The notes: a model not told the origin generated them from the sequence alone. Positions 34,730 through 48,500 are shown, counted from the first letter of the stretch. The stretch is DNA of 64,000 bases from Ramazzottius varieornatus (GCA_001949185.1 BDGG01000005.1:3179176-3243175), one strand, 5' to 3'. Translations and numbers: made by a program.

Positions 34730-36514
34730 GATCAGGCGACGGTCATTTAAAACTAGAGCTAAATTAGCATTAAAATTTTCTGGATAATATTAGTTCTGAC
34801 TGTCTTTAAGAGCCAGTTCATCATGATCTGCTGGGCAGGCAGAAGACATCAAAATGCCATAAAGGTCGGCTGAAACACCGATAACTGATCAAGCACAATT
34901 AGGGTACAAGTCGACGGAATTTCTGTTGACGCTCCTAGCAAGCTTAGCAAGTTGCATTTTCAGTAGGCAACATTAGCGAGTAATGAACCGCGTGAACATA
35001 ATCTCTCGCCAAGCAAAACTCGGCCCGCGGCCTTCGCTCTCCTCATGTTATAACTGCTAGCACCCACATAGCCTGCTTGCCACATCCATATGTGCCATAT
35101 GATTGTCGTAATGATTCAATTCCTCGTGCTTGCCGTCCACGTCATAATTCCCTTCACAGTGATCTCGGATATTAATATCTGTCCTCAATTGTATGTTCAG
35201 TTTCCAGAAGCTTATCATCTGTCACAACTTTTTAGAGCACCAAGTTTTTGGAAGTTTTAAATCATCAAGGTGTGTCTTGTGTGTCGGAATTCATTGAAGT
35301 GCAGAAAGTTCACCGATGGTGCTTTATAGCTTTGACATCCGATGTGTCTTCATGCTCGAAACCCTTATGATAATTTACATAAATGATTTCCCACAAACTG
35401 AACGATCAAAGGTTAGCTCGGAAAACCCACAGGAAACCCTGACGTTAAAAAGTTTCTGTTCAGTGCTCACATGCACGGCTTGCGTTTTGACTTCCTTCTG
35501 CTTCGGCCAATCTTCGTTAATTAAGCACGAGACAGAGCTGATGGCCCTGTATGAGCGCTTTTCGAGAAGGTTAACCCTGCGTGAAAGAGGGAAGAAGGGT
35601 GGGGCGGGGGTCCTGGTTTCTCATCGTTCGTGACTAGAATGTAGTGTGGTCCCGTTTTCTATGGAAGAGCTGTAGATTGCAGCTATGAACATGCTTGATT
35701 GAGGAGCTTTTACAAAAGATTATCCGGTCAAGACGCGTCCACGGTATTAGCGCAAAAGAGCGACTCTCGAGTGACCTACGTGAAGGTGATGTATCAATCA
35801 CGACACTCCACAGAAACTTGCAGCCCTCAAAGTTACAGAGCGAGCCGCTGGCGAGGATTTTTCTTGTACTGCAGTATATGAGCTCCATGATACGGCGAAC
35901 AGATGAAACTCGCCCGTAACCCACGGTCCCACAATACGGATTCACACCAAAACAACTTCATTACTAGCGACACTAAATAAATTACGCTAGGCTTGACAAG
36001 ACGGCTGCAGAAGACGTGGTGTTCTCATGTCGTGTGAAGTGAATGTTTCACCGTTTCAGCACTACTACCGTTCACTGCACAAGAAGTGGAAAGTATCCGG
36101 GTTAAGGATGCAGGTGCGGCTCATGCACCTCTTACCAATGACATCATGTCACAACTGTCCATCGGTCTATAGGGTATACAATGTCCCCATAGCTAATCAC
36201 GTCCGGAGCGCATTTATTTCTAATACTCCGAAAATACACACTCGAGCTGCTGGGAGAAACCTGCTCAGCTTGTATATACGGTTGACATAGCCTTATCCGA
36301 TAAGGCAAGCGGACTTGGGTTCGGCGCGACAATCAGTTCGTTGATGGCGGTCGGAAAGAACGGGGTGTCCAGCCGGATGTAGCTTACTCGAGAGAAATCC
36401 ACTGTTTGTAGTCGATTTTTTTTGCGAGTACCTAATCCTACAAGGTAATCCGAAGCTCCCACCACTTCAAGGAGGGAGTCGAAAATCGAAAAACAAACTG
36501 ATGGATTCGCATAC
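34730..36514. other. Intergenic, weak transposon traces
   Basis: A plus-strand frame at 35695-35919 (GISAKERLSSDL, SITTLHRNL) resembles a transposase helix-turn-helix, but is too short to classify. Otherwise nothing is recognised. Confidence 0.35.
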
Positions 36515-37056
36515 CTGAACCACTTTTGCCAATGGGTTCAGAGAGATCCAAGAAAACTCAAGACTACTGGGCAAGTAGACTGTCTGTGAACAAAATTCCT
36601 GTTTTTGGAATTTTAAGCTTAGCTCTTTTGTAAACATGAATAAATAATTGTAAGCATGAATAATAGCGTTCATACAGGGCAACGGATCGAACTTTTTCGA
36701 AGCTCTGTTTATATTTTGCAGGAGGAACTATAGCGGAAATTTGACAAATGGCAGAGCTAAGTTTTCATTCAGAAAATCGTCTAGTGTCAGTCAGAGAACA
36801 AGGCCAAGTTGAAGGTGAGGAGATAAATTGGGATGGCTGAAGTATATCGTCTCTTGTTCCAGATAGAGTGTCGTCGCAGAAACATGCCACGTCGTTACCT
36901 TGGAATGCCAGCTGCCTTTGTGTCGTTCTCGAAAACCTCATCGTAGCCATAAGAGTAATATGACGCGTTGAGTACACCTAGACAAATGTTACTCAGTGTC
37001 AGCCCGAACAGAACGAAACATGGTGTAAAACAAAGCAAGACCTTCAATTTGTCCAT
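36515..37056 (-). CDS. Possible small secreted or membrane protein, partial model
   Basis: Exon 1 (37056-36899) starts MDKLKVLLCFTPCFVLFGL, a hydrophobic signal or anchor, and ends at a gtaacg donor. Exon 2 (36704-36515) follows a cag acceptor in matching phase (KKFDPLPCMNAIIHAYN to ISLNPLAKVVQ) and ends at gtatgc. Further exons below 36515 are likely but not resolved; a candidate starts near 36430. No family is recognised. It could be a chance arrangement. Confidence 0.35.
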
Positions 37057-37281
37057 GTCAAATCGTTGCAGAGCTGCTGTAGGTGATTGCACCAGCTGCA
37101 GCAAACATCTTGTGGATGGGTCGCCGAACCCTCCACGCGAAATGAGTTCATAGATTTAGTTAAAACTATACAACTTTGCTAACATCTAAGATATCGATGA
37201 AAAAGAAGGTAAGGTTTCAAAAAGGGGGAGGAGTCGCGGTCGAATAACATAATGGAATAAGTGTAGCTTGAAGTTCGGCAG

Positions 37282-38154
37282 ATGCAGTTGCCCAAAAATT
37301 CATTCGCCACCTCCCTGTTCTGCTAAAACCTTTGTAGCTCCTCGTCCAGAAGACCGATTCCTTTACATCCTTCGATACCTTCGATATCTAGTGACGTCAT
37401 GTTGGTCAGCAACAATCAAGAAATCAACTCAACGAAAAATTTCGAGAAGAGGCCAAAATGTTCTCTCTTTTCAGACGCGATTGCCGATTTCAGGAACGGT
37501 TAATCGCCGATCAAAAACAGCTGAAAGATGTGGTAAACATTCTAGCATCTGGTGACGTCGTCGGATCTTTCGGGAAACATCTGTGCATTTCTCCATGAAG
37601 TGCTAAGTAAAGGGTGTTTTCGACCGAATTTCCGGAATGTTGACGCGATATTCGACTGCTACCTGTTGTTTCTGCGCCAGATCTGTCCTCAAGACATGCT
37701 GATAGTTTGGCAAGTACTATTCAACAACCGAGAATCGGTTCTGACAATTCTATTGGAGAGAAGGGAGGTCCAAGCCAGCATCATCTAGTATTCGAGACGA
37801 AAGACGCCCTTTACTTAGCACTTCATGGAGAAATGCACAAGTGTTTCCCGAAAGATCCGATAACGTCACCAGATACTAGAATGTTTGCCACATATTTTAG
37901 CTGTTTTCGATCGGCGATTAACCGTTTCTAAAATCGGCAATCGGGTCTGAAATGGGAGTTAGTTTTGGCCTCTTCTCATAATTTTTCGTTGAATTGATTT
38001 GTTTACTGTTGCTGACCAACATGACGTCACTTTAGAAACCAAGGACCTAGATATTGAAGGTATCTTGATGTAAGGGAATCGGTCTTCTGGACGAGGAGCT
38101 GCGAAGGTTTTAGCAGAACAGGGAGGTGGTGAATAAATTTTGGAGCAACTGTAT
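37282..38154. mobile_element. Foldback element with about 330-bp arms
   Basis: The left arm (37282 to about 37620) and right arm (about 37808-38154) are inverse copies. Examples are CTCGTCCAGAAGACCGATTC against GAATCGGTCTTCTGGACGAG, and ACTTAGCACTTCATGGAGAA against its inverse. Arm identity is roughly 85-90% by eye. The ends are CAGTTGC-like. The central ~190 bp is unique. No coding capacity is seen. Superfamily is undetermined. Confidence 0.75.
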
Positions 38155-38256
38155 ATTACACAATATTCCTGGAAACGAAAACATACATCTGCGTAAGATA
38201 GTACCGACAGCGCAAACGACAAGTTTCATCTACAAGTTTTCTTGAGCCCGCTGTTT

Positions 38257-39711
38257 TCAGAAAGTCTGTTTTCTGTGTTCATTTGAATCATTCTGATAGC
38301 TCACGCGCCATATCTTGTTCGCTCCGTCATCGCTGATCAGCAGCGATCCGTCTGCTGCCGTCAGAACCCCCATCGGTCTTCCCCAGACCCTAATGGTATC
38401 GTTCGTCGTTTCAGTAAGCCATCCCGTCACAAAGTCCTCAAATTCGTTCTTGACGACTTTTCCGTTCTGGAACCTGACCCTCACCACATTGTATCCGATC
38501 GGACCAAACTTCGAGCCATGCAACGCCACGAAAGCATCTCCCTGGTAATCCGCAGGGAACATTTTTCCCGTGTAGAACTCGATACCCAGTGGCGCCGCGT
38601 GCGGATCTAAAAGAACATCCGGCACAAGGGTTCGTTGAACGAGGTCCGGTCGATCTTGTGGCAACCCTGGATCTGGGTTCTTTCCAATGTACGAGTACGG
38701 ATACCCGTAGAACTCACCCTGCTTGACGGATGTGACGTAGTCAGGAATGAACTTGTCGGCCAGTTCGTCGCGTTCGTTCACCGTAGTCCACAGTTCGCCG
38801 TCTGCTGGGTTGAACGCCATGGTGATGGGGTTTCGAAGGCCTGCAGCGTATATCGTTCGGTTGCTTCCGTCGGCATTGAAAACACAGATGGCGGCCCGTT
38901 GGGGCTCACTCTGGACTTTCTCATCTTCTTTCGATCCGATAGCGACGTAGAAGCGCTTTCCGTCGGGCGAAAACTTGATATCGCGAGTGAAATGGGGTCC
39001 ATCTGAACAACATCAATATCGTTAGAACTTCAGTTTCTAAGTCACTTTCGTGTCATCCAGATCTTCAGTTTCTGAGTGGACTGAAGATCCGATATGATGT
39101 GAACATGCTGGAGCTCAACTATCGAGCCAAAGTGACAGAACGGTACGAGAATGTGTTCAAACTTGAGCGTGTTGATACCCACCATCTTTTGTTAGTTCGG
39201 CGATCGTTTCAGGTGCGCCACTTGCTTGGGTCTGTCCGTTCGTGTACGCAAAACGCACGACAGTTTGTACAGTGGCAACGTACAAGTAGCCGCTGTTAAA
39301 CGCCAGACCGAAGGGAATCTTCAACCCAGTCGCGAACGTAAATCGAGCGTCAGCAACACCGTTACGATCAGCGTCGCGCAATGCGTAAACGATCCCCGCT
39401 CGACTGTCAGTGATGAATACATCTCCATTTGGTGCGAGAGTCATCTGGCGAGGTTGAACAAATGTATTGGGAGGATCTCCACTGGCGAAGACATTTACCT
39501 GAAATCCTTTAGGTACGGTCAGATTGGCATTGTCTGGTTGATGTATGATGGTTATCTTATGCTCGACGAAAGCAGAGGTGATGGTCAGGTTGTTCGGATC
39601 TATGGTGTAGACTTTCGGGTGTTCCACGTTGACGATTGTTGGTAGTGGGTGGTGGAGCCATGATATATCAACAAAGCTGTGAGGTAGCAACATCAGCATG
39701 AGGGATGCCAT
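38257..39711 (-). CDS. PQQ-dependent sugar (sorbosone/glucose) dehydrogenase-like beta-propeller
   Basis: Two exons, 39711-39183 and 39002-38257, joined at donor gtgggt and acceptor ttcag in matching phase, give 424 residues. Family signs: PKGFQVNVFASG and QPRQMTLAPNGDVFITDSRAG near the N terminus, then PFGLAFNSGYLYVA. After the join come HFTRDIKFSPDGKRFYV, GLRNPITMAFNPADGELWTT, ERDELADKFIPD, GEFYGYPYSYIG and a C-terminal GRPMGVLTAADGSLLISDDG. These are the repeated blades of the soluble PQQ sugar dehydrogenase / L-sorbosone dehydrogenase family, common in bacteria and fungi. The N terminus (MASLMLMLLPHSF) looks like a signal peptide, so it is probably secreted. A bacterial-type gene with an intron in an animal contig suggests old horizontal transfer. 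Confidence 0.85.
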
Positions 39712-41083
39712 TCAGAATACTGGATGGGACGGTGTACGGGAAACGTGTGGTGATCAAGCCACAGTGTCGCGGATATTACATTCCGCGGTACAGATAAAGA
39801 CATGTACATGTACCCATTACCAGCCTAACAAAAGTGCGAACGTTCCATGTGACATCGCCACGGAAGTTGGAGTACCTTGCAGTAGTTTCAGGTTCGAGTG
39901 AATTCATTACAAAATGCCGAGAGCCACGTAACTTGACAGATTGTCGATCACCCTCAGGCGTGCGAAACGCAGGTGTGAATGTCTTGGCTCGTATAACTGA
40001 ATGATAATATGGACAAAATATATTCGTAGCGAACCGGAATGTCTTCACTCTGAGTTTGGCGATACCCGTCAGGAGACAGTTTGCTCAATTGGTAGCCTCT
40101 TAAGAGCGCCACAATCACCGCTTCTTTACCATGGTTGTATGATCATTACAAATTGATTTCATTCTTTGGATCGTTTCTACAACCTTGCGGATAAATCAGT
40201 AGACTTGCTTCCGGATTTGATCACCAGGTGACTTCATCATTCAAGAACGGTTCCTGGAAGTTTCACAGGGATTGCGTGTATCTCAAGAAAAACACACACA
40301 GTAATGTCCAAGCTACCCGGAAACTATCGGTCTGCGGTTTATGCCACCACATTATCGCAGTCTACATTAGTTTCGTTAGTTCTAAACGTAAGTCTTTGAA
40401 AAGTTTTGCAGATGATATGTCACTCATAAATTTGGTGGCCTTGGGGGGGAAAAAAATTTCTTCTCAAATGTCAGACCGTGTTCAGGCTTGCGATAGTTCA
40501 GTTCAGACTGCAGCAGTCATTTTGGCGCAGCGTACACGCAAACGACAGCCCAGACAGCGTTCTATCAGATAAGCGTAAAAGAAATGAGATTAAACGAGAT
40601 GGAGTTTCGCTACCGGAAGCCGACCACAGCTGATGGGTGTTTTCCGGGTAGTTTGTATCTCCATATGCATTTTCTGGTATGTTAGCAACCTCTACAAAAC
40701 TTTTAGGGATCGTATTCGGATGCAGGAACCACCTAATAATTAAATCCGGAGCAGGAGATCAAGCAAGGAAGTTAATGCTAATTTTACTATAGGATTTCAA
40801 AAACGACCCAAAGAATTAGCATCAACCTTCAAAATGTTAGCCTTCAAGCAGTTTTGTTCGTAACTATCTCATCGATAAATGCACCTGAGTTAAGAATTTG
40901 ACCGACGGGCCGCATTGAAGTTTCTACATGCACATTAATACTCACTGCACTACCCAATAACTGGCAATAAATCATGAGGCACATGAAAGAGCATTGGAAC
41001 ACCAGCCACGTCAACCGAAGTCGTAACGCGTAGGTATTCGCAAATTATGCCGGCTATGCCCAGAGCTTGGGCTAGTCTACATT
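39712..41083. other. Intergenic between the dehydrogenase and receptor D
   Basis: No gene recognised. A plus frame at 40228-40572 has no domain. No TATA box or long inverted repeat was evident. Confidence 0.4.
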
Positions 41084-43900
41084 TCAATCGATGTTTGGTG
41101 CTGGGTTTGCCCTCCGTTTGATCGACGGATGACGGGAAAACTGATTATAGTCGAAAGTTGTCGGTTCGAGGCTCCACCAGAGGTCATACTCGTGGCGCCG
41201 CCTTTCTCGGTGTAACCTGCAGTTACGCCTCGTAGAGTAAACTCGACGTTACAGCAGCAGAACATTATCGACTTACACAAAACCGGCAACGGCTGCCAGG
41301 CACAAAATAACAGGGATGACACCGGCGACACTTTTCTTCACAGCGTCACGATCTAGAAAATGCGGCGTTGGAAATGCAATCTACGGTCCTCGACCGGTAA
41401 GTAGTGTCTACCCACCAAAGCGATCGATACACAGCGTTCCGTCAAAGCCGCATACTGGGATGTCTGACGGTGGGTCGGTCCGTCCATTCCATAAATATGG
41501 GTTGTCGTCCCATTTGGTTTTTTGAGTGATGTTCCTCGTGGATCCATTGAACACCCACACCACCTGTTGGTTCACACAGTAAAATTCTGAGTTTAACGCG
41601 ACTCATCTTCTGAATCGCATGAAACGTCGGCAAGTGACGCAAAACAACACGGTAATGTTGACAGCTGGTCCGTAATTACCCGATGACAGTCAAGTGTACC
41701 CGCACTCAGAATTACGGATAGCGCGATATGAACACGTCGCCACTTGTATGTTAGCGGCCTTTATCTCAGTCCGCTGGCGATAGGCCCCTGTTACTGGCAT
41801 ACCATTTTTACCAGCGTGCGCATGAAACCCAATAACACGCTTTCTATGAAAGTGTGGTACTCGACGACCAACCTCGAAATCATTGGATGTCGAGTTATAT
41901 CGCGATAACGAGATATCACGAATTCGAAAACCGTTGCTTCCGGTCCGCACATCCCTTGAAGGTAACTTCCACAGGCGGTCGAAAGAGGCGGCGCGTATGA
42001 CTGGCGGACTAGGAACTCTTCCGCCAATCCTGGCAGAGGTTTCGTTTATTAGACCGCTGAATACGTAGACTGCTTCGTAAGCCGCCATTGCCGCGTCATT
42101 TCTCTAGGGAAGAAAGGGGACTGTCAGCATGGTGCGATCGGGCCTATGCATGGTTCCGTAAGTTTGACAGGACAGCGTTAACCTGTTCGTTTCGCCCGTG
42201 GTTGTAGGTGTAGTTGTACCTGGTCCGAGCGGTGTCAGCGATCTTCCTTAACAATTCTTCCATCGCAGACCAAGGCTTGTCCAAAAAATTGACCACAATG
42301 AGGGAGCGGTACGCCTCTCTGACGATCTGAAATATTCCGAGAGCTTACAGTCAGTTGACTGCGTGTTGTGGGCTGTGTGCTCCCCCATTTCAGTATAGTT
42401 AACTTATACGCAGGACGTAAATAGCGGTGTAATACATTCTTACCTTGTCGGAATCGGCGTCGCCCGTGGGGTCCAAAAGATCGAGGAGATAAGGCATACT
42501 GGTTGGTTCAAGGTAAATGTAGACCTCAGAGCACATGAAATAGGTTTAGGAAAATCAGGAGATGTATGGACAGGAGTGGCGATTGTGGACATTACAGTGG
42601 GGTGGAACAGTAACTACCAAAATATCACTTACGTATTCGTCACTGGTCATATTTAGTTTATAAGCGGCGATCTTAAAAAGAGAACAACATATGTGTATAA
42701 ATCATCAAACGACAGAAATAGTCGGTTAAACACCCGACACGCTAGATTGTTTCGAATCGCCGGTTACATACCATAATATCACGCATGGCGTCTCCCCTGG
42801 TCGCAACAACGATGACTAGAACGCAGAAGATTGTTACCTGAAGCTGTTTCTCCTTTGCTGGATGCGTTGCTTACTTCTGCTGGATCTCTGTGCTCTTTCC
42901 AGAATCCCAGCATATGACTGATTAGTTGCGTTGCTCGAGTCGAAGAACTCGTATAGCAGGTGGTACTTTGGCGGGCCAAGGTATCCTTTCAGTGTGGGAC
43001 ACACTAAGCTGCTCAGATAGGAGCCTATGCTGGGTACCTTCGTCAAACGATCACAGAGGAAAGTCAGTGTTGTCCAAGAGAACTTTTCAAGGAATGGGAC
43101 AAGGGCTATAGGCTGCCACGCAGCCGAGCCGGTAGAAGAAACCAAAGTGGGAAACCTTCTGGTATTCCCAAGAGCTGCCGCCCCCAGCCTGCAAGTACGT
43201 GTACACTTGTCAAAGGGTCATGCAACAGAGAAAGACCAAACACCGGTATAAACACTGTAGTATGACATGTGTTTCGTAAAAAAACCTGGGTGATGCAGTG
43301 ATACTTACGTCGTCACGAGGGTAGTTTTCGTTTCTGAAAATCAAAGTAAAGCTTGATAATGTTCAAACAGAAAGATGGAATTTCAGTGTAAGATTTCAGA
43401 AATTCACCTCTTGCGAGATCACCTAGCGGAAGAACCGACGCAGTACAACCTGCAGTGACAGAATGTCTATTTACGCATCCGAAACCCCTTTTCCTCCAAA
43501 AGGCCTTTAAACTGAACTATGACGGATAAACGTTCCGCCGCATTGCTAATGTCGGTGGCAATTTACCTGGAGTAAGAAGCACGGTCATCGTCTCATTGGT
43601 CTGTCTTACGAGCGGAAGTATCTTCCCCAATAAAACTACCATCCTATAGCTGCTTTCCTCGCAGTCGATCACCTTGGGCTCGTAAATGTACCGGATAGTT
43701 GCATTAGCATACAACCGCGGGTATAATTCGGCTACTTCCGCGAACCCGGTATCGAAGAATGGCGCACAAGCGTAATATCCATTGTTGATATTTTCACCAA
43801 CGATTACTACCAGAATATTCAGTTTGAAGCCATCGCTACGATTCCAAAGTTCGAGCAGCACCAAAATAAGTACGATCAATGTACATGCATAGACCTCCAT
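41084..43900 (-). CDS. Receptor D: divergent NPR-C-like single-pass receptor
   Basis: Twelve exons by my model: 43900-43567, 43449-43408, 43333-43309, 43188-42875, 42815-42772, 42671-42633, 42524-42444, 42326-42183, 42103-41873, 41563-41416, 41352-41277, 41216-41084; 536 residues, all phases consistent. It matches A-C in exon order and in short exons of 44 and 39 bases. Blocks: MEVYACTLIVLILVLLEL signal peptide, WTTLTFLCDRLTK, IIVVATRGDAMRDIM, MTSDEY, STSNDFE, PVCGFDGTLC. The helix VAGVIPVILCLAAVAGFV is followed by HEYDLWWSLEP and a tail of about 40 residues. Differences: the 67-base exon 2 is split (42+25), the intron between exons 8 and 9 is absent, and an extra intron lies just after the helix. 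Role inferred as for A-C. Confidence 0.82.
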
Positions 43901-45584
43901 TATATGTCACCCCCGAAACTAAGGCGAACAGAAGGCCGTTTTGCTTCGCCGGCACACAGAATTCAGTGGTACCTTTACCCGGAAGTTTAGTTCTACCCGG
44001 TTCTGAATGCAGACTAACAGATACGCCCTCGAAAAAAAAACGAAGCAAAGGCGTTACGCTAGTTTATCGACGGATTATACAAAAGTTCTGTCGGAAATGG
44101 CTGTCTACCGACGGAGTACGCTAAATGCACAAAGCTACCCTCACTACAGGACACCTTTAGATAAGAGCTGTAATGTAGGCTTGACGATCAAATTTCAACC
44201 GATCTCGCTAAGTGTGGTGTACTTTCATACCTTTTTTGGTTTCCGTGCCGTATTACAGTCCCTTTCAACTCAACGAACTTTCCTTAACCTATAATTATAT
44301 CTCACGTTATCTATTGGTTCAACGGCGAGGTACTACGAAGCATTATCAAGGTGTGCGGACGGTTACAAAAATGTTCATTTCGATAGAAGCACTCCGAAAG
44401 TACTTCATAACGGAAGACGATGCTACACTAACTCCTAAATATTGATAGTTCATTGGATAGGGAGCTATTCTGCCCCTCGGGCCCGTAATGCATTCAGCTA
44501 TCACCACACGCTCTAACATGTTGTCCGAAATGCCACATACCAATTCCGACACTGAGTCTTCAACCACGATCGGGATGACTCTTGACTGATCCCGAGAGCC
44601 TGCTTAGCGTGGCACCATAAGGCAGAAGAGGAAGTTTTGCTGGGATTCGGTGATGTCATGTCACATGACGCCTTGACGTACTGACAAGACAGCCATGCTG
44701 TCTTTCCGGTCGTCGGTTGGTCAAACAACACCTCCACGCCAGCCCACTGTGGACCCCGCCCTCAAGAGCATGAATAGAGTTTTCTACGATCGATTTTTTT
44801 GTCAGTTCCCATCAGTTGTCAGCCTTGATCATGGCCTGATGTAGCTTCTCACTCTCCATCCGTTCTATCGATTTTTCTTGTGTATACCCATAGATGGATT
44901 GGGTGGAGGAGAAATCTGGATGCTGCGTGAGATGAATGCGGAATCTTGCTTGAAGTTTCCGTCAAGGTAAGGCCGGCGCAGCAGCCTTGATTTGCTGATT
45001 CGTTGGGCTCGAAGGTGAAAATCGTCCCAGTTTATCAAATAATCCCTTTTGATCAGCTACTATTCTCTCCCGTGGTCCTAACTGGTTCGTTTTTTTCCAG
45101 ACTTGCGTCGAACGATATCGACCTGGAAATTGGAAGGAAAACGGTTTGCAAGTCAACCTTTGGAATTTAAATGCACGTCTTTGCTGCGGTTTCAAATGTG
45201 CATCATCCCCTCCGCGCTAATCCATTCTCTCGACGTCAACATGCTTCCTTCCCGTCATTTTATCGACGTCGAAATCATCAAATAGCCATCTTCACTCACG
45301 TTCCTTTTTTCCACAACCTGTTTTGACTACAGAAAAAAACAAGTGCAAGGTAGGCAAGCACAACAAAAAACAATTGCAGGTAATGTTTTGGATCAATATC
45401 CGTGGCCTCATGTGTATGCATAATGCTGCATTATCATGCGCGGTTTTACTACGAATCATCCATGACGTCATCATATTATGTCTGTCAGGTCTTCCTTACA
45501 TGTCGGAACCTTCGCTGATATTGTCATTCTTCTTCCCCCATAGGCGTATTTAGAGGTTTCTCGAGTGCGCGAAGGTCCGATTAG
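43901..45584. other. Divergent intergenic region upstream of receptor D and the TBC1D24-like gene
   Basis: No gene recognised. CTTCTTCCCCCATAG ending at 45543 looks like a splice acceptor 41 bases before the TBC1D24-like ATG, so a 5' non-coding exon or a trans-spliced leader site is likely there. A perfect short palindrome GTCATGTCACATGAC lies near 44653. Confidence 0.4.
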
Positions 45585-48500
45585 ATGCCCGAATCACCCG
45601 ACACCCCAACCAATGGATCCATCGTCGGAGCTTCCGTCACGTCCGTCCAGAAAGAGTACCAGCAAAAGTTCCTTCAACCTGGCAAAGATATTCTAGCCGC
45701 TGGCGATGCTGATCGTCAACAGCTGGAACGTCTATTGCAACAACATGATCCTAATGTCGCCAAGAAGTTTATCCGGCGCTCTGACTGGGCGCCTAACCAC
45801 GCATTCCGCGGACAACTGTGGATCAAGCTGTGCAAGCGGTTGGTGAGCGAGAACGACTGGAACCAATCCATCTCCTTGTACAGAAATACCCTACCGGACA
45901 TCTACAAGACTTCCGACGGCCAAAGTGCGTGAAACCACTTCCGTCACTAGCGACAGCCAAACTTTATAGTTGAATTCTCTGTTTTAGCGGAATCCAGCCG
46001 AAGCATTCCGACTCCGATGTTCGTCGACGAAACTATGGCCAAAAGTTACTACCTGAACGAAAATGGGCGCTTTCGCTGTCGGAAAATTCTCACGATGATC
46101 GAAGTGAGGACTTTACGTTGAAGAATTCTCTCTTTGCTTACAAGAATGATGATATCATAAATATGGAACGTTGCCTCCAATTGACTTTACAAGATCCTTT
46201 TCCCAAGCGGCGTACGCTTCCATCTAACAGCACCGACGACGTGCGCCAGTTGGGGAAACGATCTATCTCGACAAGATCGCTTACGTAGTGGCGCACGGCT
46301 CCAGCCAATAACACTATGGCCGTGCACCACTTGGGAATGCTCTCTCATCGAGTTTTTCGGCCGACTCCCAGAAAAAGAATTTTCCTGAGATTTTTGAATT
46401 CTTATATTGTGTGAATTTTCGATTACTTTATAGACGAGTCAGCCGCAGATCACCTACGCACCCCTAATTTTCCCTGTCGCCGCTCTCTTCCTCCATTTTA
46501 TTCCTGACGATGCGGAAGTTTTCGCCTGTCTGGATGCCCTGCTGCGGCCTAGAAAAGTACCGAAGAAATTCATGACCGATACGGTCCACGCTTGGAAGTC
46601 GTCTTCTCATGCGATGGCCGAACTCGTCCGACGAAGACTCGTAAGAGTAGATATTCTGTTTTTCATTCGAGTTCGAGTTTCATGTCTGCTTTCTGTTGCA
46701 GAAAGCGGTGTATAATTCATTGCTGCATTCCCTGGAAGGCCAAAAGCGCGAGGAGCTTTTCGATAGTTGGCTGAAATGGATTTTCATTGATCTCCCTTTT
46801 GAAATTGTGGTAAGGAAGGCATGTGATCATTTGATAATTTATGGTCATCAAAATAACACGCCAAGTAATTAATGAGTGTTTTTTTACGGCAGATTCGCGT
46901 GATGGACTGCTACCTTTACGAAGGCATCAAAGTTTTATTCCGCACAGGCCTGGCTCTTCTCAAGATGTTCTACAAGTCCGTTGGTAAGCTCCTCGTTTCA
47001 CTCTCCTACCCGTCTAGAATTTCACGGTCTCTGGCATATGTTTGTCACATGATCACGTTGCTCAGTGAAACCTCGAGTCAACACAAACAATGATAACCTG
47101 CTTATCTTATCGTCGCGCGCGAAAGAGTAAATAAGCTTTATTGTCACTCTGGAAAAAGTATGATGGCGCTTCGCCAAAGTCCGTCAGACACCAGCGAAAA
47201 AGAAACTGACAAAAATAATGGAAGCAAAATTACTCGGAAAAGATTGGGGTAGTGGTGACCGGAAACGACAATATTGATAAACACGAACCAGTTGAAGCTC
47301 GGCAAACAAATTTGATCTGACCGTTTTCCTAGGGGGCGCGTCTTTTCAGTGATAGTGGCTGCCGGTGTGCGCCACTTGTGGAAACGTTCTCGTCGAATTT
47401 GATAGTATACCTTTGCCGAAGTTCCGCTTGATATTATTCTGATTTGTTGTTCTGTTATTTTGAATTCTAGGATCTCCCTATTCGATGCCGAATCTCGCAC
47501 AAACCCTTCCCCGCTACTGTCAAGATTTTCACAACCACAGTTCGGCTTCCGAGCTGCTGAAAGTGGGCTTCGGCTTCACGCGCTTGTCACAAGAACAGCT
47601 GGTTCGCATGATCCAGGGGTACGAGCAAGATTTGCGCAAGTCCTCTGACAACCTGCTGACACTACCCGCTGACCGCTCTCGCGAGAAATACGACGAAGCG
47701 CGCCGAAGCATCAGCGTGCCGCTTACCACCATTCCAGCGGAGATTGTGGGCACGAGCCGCATTCTTAGCGAAGATCAGGTACGCCAGTTCATCTGTTGTC
47801 TTCTTCGAGAAAAGTGCCGGTAGGAAACCCAAAGGAGATATCGGGAAAAAACAGCTTGAGGTTTGGTGAACGAACTCGGCCAGTTCTTTTCTTCGAGTGG
47901 CGCGCTTTGTCAGACAGAACAGCTTAATGCATGCGCCACTCGGCAGTGCCATCTGTTCGAACTTGTTTGGAGGTGAACGTTGTTAATGATGTTGGCTAGA
48001 AACATGTACCACTTTGGACAATGATCTGGCAGGGGGTAAGGAATAGCCAGAAAAGTCCCAATAAAGGTGACAGAAATTTGCAGTACAATTTTGAATTTGT
48101 GCTTTCTGAAACGAGGAAAAATAATACGCAGAGTCGCTTACAACCAACGAGGACCAGGCCTCACAGCAAGTACTTCCTCGTAGCTCAAGTAGCTGGTCAG
48201 GGTCGTGTCACGCGTCGGTCAAGACCACACGTGCTCGCGCTCTTGATTTCTCAAATCCATTGTTCAATGTATACTCAACGGATTGTTGTTTTCTCGTCTA
48301 GTTTTACACTCTATGGCAATGGCTGCCGCTGCGTCATCGGATTGCCGAGCCCAAGCTGATCTTCACGTCTGAAGAACACGGCACCAGTCTGCTGACGTTC
48401 TTTCAGCAAACGTCGTCGTATGAGCCCACACTACTCTTAATCAAGACCCATAAAGATGAAGTCTTCGGAGCGTTCTGTTCTCACAGCTGGGAAAACAGAT

